Of a stretch of 34,812 nt of DNA, positions 1-8,092 are shown one piece after another. The notes beneath the pieces were generated by a model that saw nothing but the letters and a program-made list of their open reading frames with translations, did not search any database and had not been told where the DNA came from. A program made the position numbers and the translations under genes. Position 1 is the stretch's first letter. Every line of letters starts with the position of its first letter. This DNA comes from Nocardia cyriacigeorgica NBRC 100375 (GTDB lineage Bacteria; Actinomycetota; Actinomycetes; Mycobacteriales; Mycobacteriaceae), in NCBI RefSeq assembly GCF_000308555.1, contig NZ_BAFY01000034.1:1-34812 (forward strand). The letters are read 5' to 3'.

Positions 1-956
1 AGCCGGGTTCGACCGGACTTCCGCAACGCGACACGGGTGCCAGTGGCCTCCCGCAGCGTGAGTCCGGCGGTCTGCCCCAGCGGGCGCCCGGCCAGAACGG
101 TCCCGCGGCACCCGAGGCCCGCCCCGGTGGTCTGCCGCAGCGTGAGCCGGGCCAGTCCGGCCTGCCGCAGCGTCAGCCCGCGACGGCGGCGCAGTCCGGG
201 GAGATCGAGGCCGCGGGTGCTCCGGCCAACGGCAGCGCGCAGCCGGGGCTGCCGCCGCGTCGCCCGGAGGTCACCCAGCGTCACACGGAGCTACCCCAGC
301 GTCAGATGGATCTACCCCAGCGAGCGTCCACCGAACTACCGCAGCGCCGGACCGACCTGCCGTCGCGTCCGACCGGCCCCGGCGGCCTGCCGCAGCGTCA
401 GCCGGGTGGCACCGGCCTGCCGCAGCGAGTGGAGAACGCGCCGGGCGTCGGCCTGCCGCAGCGCGACAGCGCCGGTCGTCCCGCGAACGGTGACAACGGC
501 TCCGGTGACAGCGGACGCGATCGGGGCAGGCACAGCTACCGCGCCAACCCCCAGCGGACGGCGTCGTTCTTCCAGACCCGGTTGCAGCCGGCCGAGGAGA
601 GCGGCTCGGTGATGGGCGGAACGCCGATCTTCGCCGAGATGATGTCGGCCTGGCTCGCGGATCCGAACTCGGATCGATCCCAGACCGCCGCCTCCTTCGA
701 ATCACCCGGTGACGAAGGCTGGCAGGCAGCACAGCGGGCGAGCGAAGCCAAGCCCACAGCCACCACGGCAGCTGGTCTGCCGCAACGTAATCCGGGCGGA
801 CGTCTCGTGCCCGGCGCCGTCAGCGGTGCCGTGGATCGGGCACCGAGACGCGATCCCGAATCGATTCGGTCCAGCTTGAGTCGTCACCAGCAGGGCGTCC
901 GGGATGGCCGCGCAATGAAGGCAATGAACCTAACCGGAGACAAAGGAGACCGATGA
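1..956 (+). CDS. Conservon sensor histidine kinase (CvnA-like), C-terminal part with LPQR repeats
   Basis: This is the last 317 codons of a protein that begins upstream; reading starts at base 3 and stays open from the window edge. No kinase or ATPase motif falls inside the window, so the identity rests on the tail and the neighbours. The tail carries 14 spaced copies of an (G/E/D)LPQR-type unit, 12 exact plus one LPPR and one LPSR. A conserved-looking end follows, with an [12 protein letters not shown] segment. In Nocardia, Mycobacterium (Rv3365c) and Streptomyces, membrane sensor kinases with this kind of tail precede Roadblock, DUF742 and GTPase genes, exactly as here. The stop overlaps the next start by 4 bp (ATGA), so translation is probably coupled. 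The repeat tail is probably disordered and may act as a scaffold (inference). Confidence 0.85.
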   Translation, partial: PGSTGLPQRDTGASGLPQRESGGLPQRAPGQNGPAAPEARPGGLPQREPGQSGLPQRQPATAAQSGEIEAAGAPANGSAQPGLPPRRPEVTQRHTELPQRQMDLPQRASTELPQRRTDLPSRPTGPGGLPQRQPGGTGLPQRVENAPGVGLPQRDSAGRPANGDNGSGDSGRDRGRHSYRANPQRTASFFQTRLQPAEESGSVMGGTPIFAEMMSAWLADPNSDRSQTAASFESPGDEGWQAAQRASEAKPTATTAAGLPQRNPGGRLVPGAVSGAVDRAPRRDPESIRSSLSRHQQGVRDGRAMKAMNLTGDKGDR

Positions 957-1372
957 ACCCCGATCTAGGTGGTAGTGGTACGAACCGTCAGCTGGATTGG
1001 CTGGTTTCGAACTTCGCCAACGAGGTTCCTGGCGTAGCCCATGCCGTGCTGGTCTCGGCCGACGGTCTGCTGATGGCCGCGAGCGCGCAGCTGCCGGTCG
1101 ATCGTGCCGAACAGCTATCGGCTGTCACCGCCGGGCTCGCGAGCCTGTCGGTGGGTGTGTCGAACCTGTTCGAAGGCGGCACCGTGCTGCAGTCGGTGGT
1201 CGAGATGGAACACGGCTACCTACTGCTGATGGCTGTCGGCGACGGTTCGTATCTCGCGGTCCTGACCAACACCTCGTGTGATATCGGTCAGGTCGGCTAC
1301 GAGATGGCGTTGTTGGTCGAGCGTGTTGGCCAGACAGTTCAGGCCACTCCACGCGTCACGATGGGTTCCTGA
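953..1372 (+). CDS. Roadblock/LC7 domain protein (CvnB-like)
   Basis: A 139-residue protein of the Roadblock/LC7 family, which usually acts as a GTPase-activating or scaffold partner of the small GTPase encoded two genes downstream. Visible features are the N-terminal helix [29 protein letters not shown] and the central strand-rich part with [27 protein letters not shown], both typical of this fold. Length and context match M. tuberculosis Rv3364c and Streptomyces CvnB. The ATG lies in an ATGA overlap with the sensor kinase, preceded by AAAGGAGA as ribosome binding site. It is predicted to be cytoplasmic. Confidence 0.92.
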   Translation: MNPDLGGSGTNRQLDWLVSNFANEVPGVAHAVLVSADGLLMAASAQLPVDRAEQLSAVTAGLASLSVGVSNLFEGGTVLQSVVEMEHGYLLLMAVGDGSYLAVLTNTSCDIGQVGYEMALLVERVGQTVQATPRVTMGS

Positions 1373-1379
1373 TGGTGGG

Positions 1380-1754
1380 ATGGACATAGACGATCATCGT
1401 GTGGGGAGCGCCGAGCCCAGCCTCGTCCGCCCGTATTCGCTGACCGCGGGTCGAACCCGGCCCGCGGTCGAGCTCGCGCTGGAGGCCCTCGTCGCATCGC
1501 ATCCGGTCGCCCTCGAGCGGCAGTTCGAACTGACCAACATCGAAACGTCCATCGTGGAGTTGTGCAGAGAATCGCCGTCTGTGGCTGAAGTTGCGGCTCG
1601 ATTGGGTATACCCATCGGGGTGGCGCGTGTGCTCGTGGCAGATCTCATCGAAGCGGGGCACGTTCGCGTTTCGGCCACATTGAAAGACGACTCCAGCGAC
1701 GATGAACGTCGCGAGCTGATCGAAAGGGTTCTCAGTGGACTCCGGCGTATTTGA
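1380..1754 (+). CDS. DUF742 protein (CvnC-like), winged-helix-like
   Basis: A 124-residue DUF742 protein. The family hallmark near the N-terminus is visible (SLVRPYSLTAGRTRP), and the C-terminal half looks like a winged helix (SVAEVAARLGIPIGVARVLVADLIEAGHVRV). The ATG at 1380 was chosen because it lies 7 nt after the CvnB stop and gives the usual family length; GTG 1401 is an alternative. Its last 20 bases overlap the start of the GTPase gene. In characterised conservons this protein belongs to a membrane-associated complex with the kinase, Roadblock protein and GTPase. Its biochemical role is not established. Confidence 0.9.
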   Translation: MDIDDHRVGSAEPSLVRPYSLTAGRTRPAVELALEALVASHPVALERQFELTNIETSIVELCRESPSVAEVAARLGIPIGVARVLVADLIEAGHVRVSATLKDDSSDDERRELIERVLSGLRRI

Positions 1755-2337
1755 TTCGACGGCGCAGGTCGATACCCGTACCGCCAAGCCGACTTCGGCC
1801 AAGATCGTGGTCGCGGGTGGTTTCGGTGTGGGTAAAACGACACTGGTCGGCGCCGTCTCGGAGATCGTTCCGCTGCGCACCGAAGCGTTGGTCACCAACG
1901 CCAGTGCCGGAATCGATAATCTGACCGGCATTCCGATGAAATCGACCACCACGGTGGCGATGGACTTCGGCCGGATCAGCCTCGCGGACGACCTCGTCCT
2001 CTATCTCTTCGGTACGCCGGGCCAGTACCGCTTCTGGTTCATGTGGGACGACCTGATCCGCGGTGCCATCGGCGCCGTGGTTCTGGTCGACACCCGCAGG
2101 CTCGAGGACAGCTTCGCCGCCGTCGACTATTTCGAAGCGCGCAACCTGCCGTTCCTGGTGGCGCTCAACGAATTCGACGACGCGCCGCGGTACCCGATCG
2201 AGGACATCCGGCAGGCGCTGGCCGTCTCCGGTGATGTGCCGATCATGTCCATCGACGCCCGCCGCCGCGAGCCGGCCAAGCAGGCGCTGGTCGCGCTCAC
2301 CGAGTACGCGCTGCGCAAGGTGATGCAGGGCTATTGA
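1735..2337 (+). CDS. Ras-like small GTPase of the conservon (CvnD-like)
   Basis: A 200-residue ATP/GTP-binding protein. The P-loop is at residues 28-36 (GGFGVGKTT). A G3-like GTPGQ follows the strand DLVLYLF, and a G4-like LNEFDD replaces the classical NKxD. The pattern matches the MglA/CvnD-type bacterial GTPases encoded after Roadblock and DUF742 genes (Rv3362c in M. tuberculosis). It starts at GTG 1735 inside the DUF742 gene, a 20-bp overlap that indicates translational coupling. It presumably cycles between nucleotide states under control of the Roadblock partner and the sensor kinase (inference from the family). Confidence 0.93.
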   Translation: MDSGVFDSTAQVDTRTAKPTSAKIVVAGGFGVGKTTLVGAVSEIVPLRTEALVTNASAGIDNLTGIPMKSTTTVAMDFGRISLADDLVLYLFGTPGQYRFWFMWDDLIRGAIGAVVLVDTRRLEDSFAAVDYFEARNLPFLVALNEFDDAPRYPIEDIRQALAVSGDVPIMSIDARRREPAKQALVALTEYALRKVMQGY

Positions 2338-2372
2338 TCGGCGCCGGCGGGCAGCGACGCAGCGGTTCGACG

Positions 2373-3965
2373 GTGGGCGCGGGATCGGGGAGGATCTGCG
2401 CCGCCGGACTACTCGAGGCGTTGCTCGATCCGGGCACGTTCCGCAGCTGGGACCGGCCACCGCTCGAGGTGCGCACGTCCGAGCGCTATCGCGATGAGTT
2501 GCGCGCCGCGGCGGAACGGGCCGGCACCGATGAATCGGTGCGCACCGGCGAGGGCTTGTTGCGCGGCCGCCGAGTAGCCGTGATCGCCTGCGAGTTCGGT
2601 TTTCTCGCGGGGTCGATCGGGGTGGCGGCGGCCGAGCGCATCGTGACCGCCGTCGAGCGGGCGACCGAACTCGGCCTGCCGCTGATCGCCTCGCCGACCT
2701 CCGGCGGCACCCGAATGCAGGAGGGCACGGTCGCTTTCGTGCAGATGGTCAAGATCGCCGGTGCGGTCGCAGCCCACAAATCGGCCGGATATCCCTATCT
2801 GGTGTATCTGCGTGACCCCACCATGGGCGGTGTGTTCGCCTCCTGGGGATCATTGGGGCACATGACCTTCGCCCAGCCCGGCGCCATGATCGGCTTCCTC
2901 GGGCCGCGGGTGTACCAGGCGCTGTACGACCAGCCTTTCCCGAGCGGCGTGCAGACCGCGGAGAATCTGTACCGGCACGGCGTCATCGACGGGGTGGTGG
3001 GACTTTCGGTCTTCCGGCGCATCGCCCATCGCGCACTGAGTGTGCTGAGCGGGGTGCCGGATCCCGATGCGGCAACGCCTGTTTCGGAGAGCCGCGTGCC
3101 CGACCTGAGCTCGAGGGGCGCGGCGTCGATGCCGGGGGAGCGAGCTGCTGGGGATATCGGGCGAGCCTCGGGTGGTGCCGGGCGAGCGTCGAATCCGGCC
3201 TGGCAGTCGGTACTGAGCTCGCGGCGCCCCGACCGGCCTGGCCTGCGTGAGCTGTTACGCCATGTGACGCAACGGGTTCCGCTCAGCGGTACCGGACAGG
3301 GCGAAACCGACCGCACGGTGGTGCTGGCGTTGGCGCGCTTCCGTGGGCACCCCTGTGTGGTGTTCGGCCACGACCGGGCGGGGCAGGTGGGGGAGAACAC
3401 CATGGGGCCGGCGGCGTTGCGGGAGGCACGGCGCAGTATGCAGCTGGCGCAGGAGCTGCGGGTGCCGTTGGTGCTGGTGATCGATACCGTCGGCGCGGCG
3501 CTCTCGAAGGAGGCCGAGGAGCGCGGGCTGGCTCCCGAAATCGCGCGGTGCATCGCTGATCTCGTCACGCTGGATACGCCGACCATTTCGGTCCTGCTCG
3601 GCCAGGGCACCGGTGGTGGCGCGCTGGCCCTGCTGCCGGCCGACCGGGTGCTCGCCGCGACGCACGGCTGGCTCGCCCCGCTGCCGCCCGAGGGCGCGAG
3701 CGCGATCGTGCACCGCGATACCGAGCATGCTCCGGAACTTGCCCGCTCCCAGGGCATCCGGGCCGCCGACCTGCGTAGCGCCGGGATCGTCGACCGCATC
3801 GTCGCCGAAAAGCCGGATGCGGCAGACGAACCCATCGAGTTCGCCCGCCGCATGGTCGCCGCCATCGGCTCGGAGCTGGCCGGTCTACGCGCTACGCCGC
3901 TGGAGGAGCTGCGGGCTGCCCGGCACCTGCGCTACCGCCGCCTCGGCCTCCCGCACACCGGTTGA
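2373..3965 (+). CDS. accD3: AccD3: fused carboxyltransferase beta/alpha protein
   Basis: A carboxyltransferase of the acetyl-CoA carboxylase type with two crotonase-like halves in one chain. It agrees closely with M. tuberculosis AccD3 (Rv0904c) as I remember it. The first half has CEFGFLAGSIG, SGGTRMQEGT and GGVFASWGSLGH. The second has GPAALREARR, LVLVIDTVGAALS and LLGQGTGGGALA. A low-complexity linker of about 35 residues (around 3085-3200) separates the halves. GTG 2373 is preferred because it matches the N-terminus of Rv0904c; a TTG at 2334 overlapping the GTPase stop (TTGA) would add 13 residues. The acyl-CoA substrate and biotin partner are unknown. It directly follows the conservon genes on the same strand, so co-transcription is likely. 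Confidence 0.9.
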   Translation: MGAGSGRICAAGLLEALLDPGTFRSWDRPPLEVRTSERYRDELRAAAERAGTDESVRTGEGLLRGRRVAVIACEFGFLAGSIGVAAAERIVTAVERATELGLPLIASPTSGGTRMQEGTVAFVQMVKIAGAVAAHKSAGYPYLVYLRDPTMGGVFASWGSLGHMTFAQPGAMIGFLGPRVYQALYDQPFPSGVQTAENLYRHGVIDGVVGLSVFRRIAHRALSVLSGVPDPDAATPVSESRVPDLSSRGAASMPGERAAGDIGRASGGAGRASNPAWQSVLSSRRPDRPGLRELLRHVTQRVPLSGTGQGETDRTVVLALARFRGHPCVVFGHDRAGQVGENTMGPAALREARRSMQLAQELRVPLVLVIDTVGAALSKEAEERGLAPEIARCIADLVTLDTPTISVLLGQGTGGGALALLPADRVLAATHGWLAPLPPEGASAIVHRDTEHAPELARSQGIRAADLRSAGIVDRIVAEKPDAADEPIEFARRMVAAIGSELAGLRATPLEELRAARHLRYRRLGLPHTG

Positions 3966-4168
3966 CCTTCGACGAGTCCAGGCACGTTCGGCGGGTGCCG
4001 GCCGGACCGTGCCCGCAATCCCGCGGCCTCGTCGGCCATGGTCACCGCGCCCCGGGTGGCTCTGGTTCTGCAGGCCGAGAGACGGGCCACGCACGGCGGG
4101 TAGTGGGGTCCAGCCAATCCGCTCCGACCGACATCTCACCGGTGGCGGCATTGCACCGGCCGCGGTCC

Positions 4169-4711
4169 TCAGCCCTCCGGTTCGGGGTCCGGCCGATTCC
4201 AGCCCAGGATCATCGCCGGCGCACACCCACCCGCGAGCAGAGCCGCGAGCATCATCACCCCGCCGGCATACGCGGTGCGGAAGGCGTCGGCCTCGGGGAG
4301 CAGCGCTCCGGAGAAGATCAGGAACATCAGTGGCGGCAGCGTGAGCATCTGGGTCAGGGACAGACCCGCCGAATGCGCCTTGTTGCGTTCGGCGATCTCC
4401 AGTTCGTCGAGCACTTCCTCGGGTGCGTGATCCTGCCGATTGGAGGCGATGCGCAGCATGACCCAGGCGATCATGAACACCACCGCGGCGGGCAGGGTGG
4501 CGAGCGCGGCCGAGGTCAGGCCGAACGCGCAGAGCAATCCGGCCACCGCGAGCACGAGCAAGGCCACCGCGACGGTGATCACGAGCATGCGTCGCCGTCG
4601 CAGCGTGCGCCAGCCGGGCAGCATGCCGGCCGTCCGTTCTTCCTGGACCAGCCAGCGCCGGACTCGATATTCCTGGTAGCGGTCGAGCAGACCGGTGGTG
4701 GCGTTGGTCAT
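4169..4711 (-). CDS. Membrane protein partner of an XRE regulator
   Basis: A 180-residue protein with about four hydrophobic segments: MLVITVAVALLVLAVAGLL, LATLPAAVVFMIAWVML, MLTLPPLMFLIFSGAL and YAGGVMMLAALLAGG. A charged cytoplasmic stretch (EEVLDELEIAERNKAH) lies in the middle. Its ATG overlaps the stop of the XRE gene by 4 bp (ATGA), so the two are co-translated. Pairs of a very short XRE regulator with a small multi-pass protein containing an 'LDERE/ELEIAERN'-like segment are common in Gram-positive bacteria, and the regulator usually represses the pair. No enzymatic motif was seen. The function is unknown. Confidence 0.82.
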   Translation of the reverse strand: MTNATTGLLDRYQEYRVRRWLVQEERTAGMLPGWRTLRRRRMLVITVAVALLVLAVAGLLCAFGLTSAALATLPAAVVFMIAWVMLRIASNRQDHAPEEVLDELEIAERNKAHSAGLSLTQMLTLPPLMFLIFSGALLPEADAFRTAYAGGVMMLAALLAGGCAPAMILGWNRPDPEPEG

Positions 4712-4983
4712 GTCTGTCCTTTCGTCCGGGGGTAGAGCTCGGCCGACAGCGGGCCGAACTCGGTGCGCGAGAACACGGCTTCGACGGGCAGTTCGAACAC
4801 GTCGCAGATGCGCAGGGCCAGGTCGAGGCTCGGATAGTGGTCGCCGCGCTCGAGTGCCCCGATGGTCTGCACATTGACGTTCACCGCCTCGGCCAGCGCG
4901 GCCCGGCTCATCCGGTGCTCGGCGCGCAGCACCGCGATCCGGTTGTAGATCGGGAGGGTTTCCCCTCTTCTTACTGGGCTCAC
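4708..4983 (-). CDS. Short XRE-family transcriptional regulator
   Basis: A 91-residue regulator that is almost entirely one helix-turn-helix domain: YNRIAVLRAEHRMSRAALAEAV, NVQTIGALERGDHYPSL and ALRICDVFELPVEAVF. This matches the compact YozG-like XRE proteins. No ATG lies near the domain. GTG 4983 was chosen because it sits 6 nt after a plausible -10 (ACACTA, minus strand) with a -35 TTGACG 18 nt further up, giving a leaderless transcript. An inverted repeat CAACA-TAG-TGTTG overlaps that -10, so autorepression is likely. It is divergent from the aldo/keto reductase gene and co-translated with the membrane protein. Confidence 0.88.
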   Translation of the reverse strand: MSPVRRGETLPIYNRIAVLRAEHRMSRAALAEAVNVNVQTIGALERGDHYPSLDLALRICDVFELPVEAVFSRTEFGPLSAELYPRTKGQT

Positions 4984-5019
4984 GCAACATAGTGTTGTAA
5001 AAACCCAACAGTTCGTCAA
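4983..5019 (-). promoter_or_regulatory. Leaderless promoter and probable operator of the XRE gene
   Basis: On the minus strand TTGACG (5019-5014), an 18-nt spacer, ACACTA (4995-4990) and 6 nt lead directly to GTG 4983. The inverted repeat CAACA-TAG-TGTTG (4985-4997) covers the -10 and the start site. A further CAACA half-site lies at 5006-5010. The position fits repression by the XRE protein itself (inference). Confidence 0.5.
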
Positions 5020-5047
5020 GTAGGTGTCAACACGTACCGGCTGCTCG

Positions 5048-5083
5048 TTGACCATGGGCCCCGGCGCTTCTACCGTCGAATCC
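5048..5083 (+). promoter_or_regulatory. Leaderless promoter of the aldo/keto reductase gene
   Basis: TTGACC (5048-5053), a 17-nt spacer, TACCGT (5071-5076) and 7 nt precede GTG 5084. No ribosome binding site is visible. This arrangement decides the start codon against ATG 5054 and GTG 5024, which would lie upstream of the predicted transcript. Confidence 0.55.
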
Positions 5084-5938
5084 GTGACCTTCAGAAGCGA
5101 GACCTGCGCCATTCCCTCGATCGTGCTCAACGACGGGAACGTGATCCCGCAGCTCGGGTTCGGGGTGTTCCAAGTTCCGGCCGACGATGTGTTTCCCGTG
5201 GTCACGGCCGCTTTGGAGGCCGGTTACCGCAGCATCGACACCGCGGCGATCTACGGCAACGAGGAGGGGACCGGCCGGGCCATCCGCCAGTCCGGGATCC
5301 CCCGTGACGAGATCTACGTGACCACCAAGCTGTGGAACTCCGAACAGGGCTACGACTCCACGCTGCGCGCCTTCGACGCCAGCATGCAGCGGCTCGGCCT
5401 GGACTACCTCGATCTGTATCTGATCCACTGGCCCGCGCCGTCCGCGGATCGCTTCGTCGACACCTTCAAGGCGTTCAAGGCTCTCAAGGCCGACGGCCGG
5501 GTGCGTTCGATCGGGGTGTCGAACTTCCGGATACCGGATCTGGAGCGGGTGATCGGGGAGACCGGCGAGATCCCGGCGGTCAACCAGATCGAGCTCCATC
5601 CCCGGCTCACCCAGCGTGAGCTGCGCGAATACCATGCCGAACACGCGATCGCGACCGAGGCGTGGAGTCCGCTCGGCCAGGGCACGCTGCTCGACAACGA
5701 GGTGATCACCGAGATCGCCACCGCCGTCGAGCACACCCCGGCGCAGGTGATCATCCGCTGGCATCTGCAACTGGGCAATATCGTCATCCCGAAGTCGGTG
5801 ACGCCGTCGCGGATCGTGTCGAACTTCGATGTGTTCGGTTTCGAGCTGACGAGTGAGCAGATGGCCGCGATCACCGCTCTCGACAACGGTGGTCGAGTCG
5901 GCCCGGACCCCTCGACCTTCGCTGCCGGCCTGGACTAG
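5084..5938 (+). CDS. Aldo/keto reductase, NADPH-dependent
   Basis: A 284-residue aldo/keto reductase of the AKR5-like bacterial type. The catalytic tetrad is complete: Asp52 and Tyr57 in IDTAAIYGNEEG, Lys82 in VTTKLWN and His115 in LYLIHWPAP. The C-terminal NADPH 2'-phosphate contact region is IPKSVTPSRIVSNFDVF. The start GTG 5084 fits both the family N-terminus (IPSIVLNDGNVIPQLGFG) and a leaderless promoter. It probably reduces aldehydes or ketones such as methylglyoxal in the cytoplasm; the natural substrate cannot be read from the sequence. Its stop overlaps the convergent flavoprotein stop at a shared CTAG. Confidence 0.93.
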   Translation: MTFRSETCAIPSIVLNDGNVIPQLGFGVFQVPADDVFPVVTAALEAGYRSIDTAAIYGNEEGTGRAIRQSGIPRDEIYVTTKLWNSEQGYDSTLRAFDASMQRLGLDYLDLYLIHWPAPSADRFVDTFKAFKALKADGRVRSIGVSNFRIPDLERVIGETGEIPAVNQIELHPRLTQRELREYHAEHAIATEAWSPLGQGTLLDNEVITEIATAVEHTPAQVIIRWHLQLGNIVIPKSVTPSRIVSNFDVFGFELTSEQMAAITALDNGGRVGPDPSTFAAGLD

Positions 5939-7113
5939 CGGCTACCCACGCCCAGGTGCTGGGTGAGTTCGACCGCGGCCGCCCGGCCGGCCCGATTGGC
6001 GCCGATGGTGCTGGCCGACGGCCCGTACCCGATGAGGTGCACCCGTGGATCGACCGCGACCTGCGTGGCGAGCCGTCCGGTCATGGTGATGCCGCCGCCG
6101 GGTCCGCGCAGCCGTAGCGGCGCGAGATGGTCGAGCGCGCTGCGGAAACCGGTCGCCCACAGGATCACCTGCGCGGCCTGGAAGGCCCCGTCGGCCCAGC
6201 GCACGCCGCCGGGTTCGATGTGATCGAACATCGGCAGCCGATGTAGCGCACCGCGGTCACGTGCGGCGCGCAGCCGGTCGTCGAGCGGCAGGCCGGTCAC
6301 CGAGACCACCGAGCCGGGTGGCAGCCCGCGCCGCACCCGGTCTTCCACGATGGCGACCGCGCGCCTGCCGTCGTCCTCGGCGAACGGGGTCTCGCGGAAC
6401 TTCGGTTCCGTGCGGGTCACCCAGGTCGTCGTGGTGACCTGGGAGATCTCGTCGAGCAACTGGACCGCCGAGATGCCGCCGCCCACCACGACGACGTGCT
6501 TGCCCGCGAACTCATCGGCGGTCTGATAGTCGCGGGTATGCAGTTGACGCCCGGCGAAGGTTTCCGCACCCGGGTAGCGCGGGATGAACGGGTGCTCCCA
6601 GGTGCCGGTGCCGTTGATCAGGCCGCGGACCCGGATGGTGCCCGCCGAATCGGTTTCCACGTGCAGCACACCGTCGCGGTCGGCGCCTGGGGTGACCGCC
6701 GGTTCAGGTGGATTGTCGCCGTGCGCCCGGCGATCGCAGACGACCTTGACCGTCACCTGCCGCCGCACCCGCAGGTCGAACCGCTTTTCGTAGAGCTCGT
6801 AATAGTGCGGGACGGCGGTCGCGGCGGGCGCGGACTCGGAACCGTCGGGCAGGGTCTCCGCGAACGACATCCCCGGTAGATCGTGCACTCGGTTCACCGT
6901 GGTCAGCGTGAGCGAGGGCCAGCGGAACTGCCAGGCGCCACCAGGGCCCGGCGCGTGATCGACGATCAGGAAGTCGCGTTCGGGCTCCAGCCCGCGCCTG
7001 CGCAGGTGATACCCCGCGGACAACCCGGCCTGCCCGGCGCCGATCACCAGGATCGGGTAATCCACCGTGGCCGGGTCGGTATCGCCGGAGGACGTCGTCT
7101 GATCGGACAGCAC
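5935..7113 (-). CDS. FAD-dependent monooxygenase-like oxidoreductase
   Basis: A 392-residue flavoprotein of the FMO/CzcO group. It has an N-terminal FAD-binding GAGQAG (residues 25-30) and a second dinucleotide site VVVVGGGISA (207-216) for NADPH. The flavin monooxygenase fingerprint FxGxxxHxxxY is present as FAGRQLHTRDY (186-196), and an ATGFRS segment lies near the C-terminus. GTG 7113 was chosen because a good -10 (TACGAT, 7125-7120) ends 6 nt before it; GTG 7132-7134 would lie upstream of that promoter. It is shorter than typical Baeyer-Villiger enzymes of about 500 residues. It probably oxygenates a small organic or heteroatom substrate; the substrate is unknown. Confidence 0.9.
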   Translation of the reverse strand: MLSDQTTSSGDTDPATVDYPILVIGAGQAGLSAGYHLRRRGLEPERDFLIVDHAPGPGGAWQFRWPSLTLTTVNRVHDLPGMSFAETLPDGSESAPAATAVPHYYELYEKRFDLRVRRQVTVKVVCDRRAHGDNPPEPAVTPGADRDGVLHVETDSAGTIRVRGLINGTGTWEHPFIPRYPGAETFAGRQLHTRDYQTADEFAGKHVVVVGGGISAVQLLDEISQVTTTTWVTRTEPKFRETPFAEDDGRRAVAIVEDRVRRGLPPGSVVSVTGLPLDDRLRAARDRGALHRLPMFDHIEPGGVRWADGAFQAAQVILWATGFRSALDHLAPLRLRGPGGGITMTGRLATQVAVDPRVHLIGYGPSASTIGANRAGRAAAVELTQHLGVGSR

Positions 7114-7125
7114 AGTCCGATCGTA
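7114..7125 (-). promoter_or_regulatory. -10 element of the flavoprotein gene, leaderless start
   Basis: On the minus strand TACGAT (7125-7120) is followed by 6 nt and then GTG 7113. No convincing -35 is visible. It supports a leaderless start at 7113. Confidence 0.45.
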
Positions 7126-7366
7126 TGCGCGCACGCGTTCCGCTCTGCCGCGCGCGAGCTACGACCGAGCCGCACCGGGCCACTTCGCGGCTCGCGTCCG
7201 CTCGTCGTCGCCACCCGTCCACCTCACGCGCAGGATCGGCCCGCGTGCTCGACTCCCACCGATCCGACCCGCTGTGACCGCACACATTCGCGCCTGCACC
7301 GGACTGTGTCAGCTCCTGTGGCAGCATGAACCCAACAGTCGGATTTCGTTCAGCTGGGGAGGAAGC

Positions 7367-8092
7367 ATGCTCGGTGTCAGCCGTGATGGTGACGTCGTCA
7401 CCATCGAATTACAGCGCGAGGAGCGCCGCAACGCCCTGAACATCGAGCTGGTCACGCAGCTGCGTGACGCGGTGATCGATGCCGCCGAGCAGGCGCGGGT
7501 CATCGTGCTCACCGGCCGAGGGCCGGTCTTCAGCGCGGGCGCCGATCTCGGCGGGGTGTACTCCGAGGAGTTCTTGGACCGGCTTCTCGAGATGCTGCAC
7601 ACCATCGAATCGGCGCCGGTGCCGGTGATCTCGGCCATCAACGGCGCCGCCCTCGGTGCGGGCGTGCAACTGGCGCTGGCTTCGGATCTGCGGGTCCTGG
7701 AACCGGATTCGTATATCGCCATCCCGGCCGCGAAGCTGGGCATCACCGTTGACCGCTGGACAGTGCGCCGGTTGGTTTCGCTGATCGGCGGCGGCCCGGC
7801 CCGCACCATCCTGCTCGGCGCGGAATCGGTGTCGGCAGAGGACGCCTACGGCTTCGGATTCGCCAACCGCATCGGCACTCTCGCCGACGCGCAGGCCTGG
7901 GCGAAATCCATCGCGGAACTGGCGCCGCTGTCACTGCGCCATCTCAAGCTGGTGCTCAACGACGACGGCACCCGCGATCCGGAGAACGCGCAACAGCGTG
8001 AGGCCCTGGAAGCGGCCTGGACCAGCGCCGACGCGCAAGAGGGCCGGCTGGCCAGGCAAGAGAAGCGCGCCGCGAAATTCCAGGGGCGATGA
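7367..8092 (+). CDS. echA6: EchA6-like crotonase-fold acyl-CoA binding protein
   Basis: A 241-residue enoyl-CoA hydratase/isomerase-fold protein, closest by eye to M. tuberculosis EchA6 (Rv0905). Shared stretches include IELQREERRNALN, INGAALGAG, ANRIGTLADAQAWA and VLNDDG. The oxyanion-hole regions are present (FSAGADL and GAALGAG). Both catalytic glutamates of true hydratases appear to be replaced, at Ala121 and Thr147 by my alignment. Published work on EchA6 describes a non-hydratase that binds long-chain acyl-CoA and delivers it to FAS-II for mycolic acid synthesis; the same role is inferred here. ATG 7367 follows GGGGAGG at a good distance. The next gene overlaps by 4 bp. Confidence 0.9.
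   Translation: MLGVSRDGDVVTIELQREERRNALNIELVTQLRDAVIDAAEQARVIVLTGRGPVFSAGADLGGVYSEEFLDRLLEMLHTIESAPVPVISAINGAALGAGVQLALASDLRVLEPDSYIAIPAAKLGITVDRWTVRRLVSLIGGGPARTILLGAESVSAEDAYGFGFANRIGTLADAQAWAKSIAELAPLSLRHLKLVLNDDGTRDPENAQQREALEAAWTSADAQEGRLARQEKRAAKFQGR

Noticed and set aside
1..560. Repetitive DNA that might be taken for a CRISPR array or minisatellite
   Set aside because: The repeats are LPQR codons in one open frame, irregularly spaced and with varied codons.
3932..4134. Two tiny minus-strand frames (about 30 and 37 codons, joined by GTGA) after accD3
   Set aside because: No motif, no ribosome binding site, and one overlaps the end of accD3. The 203-bp gap otherwise shows nothing I can support.
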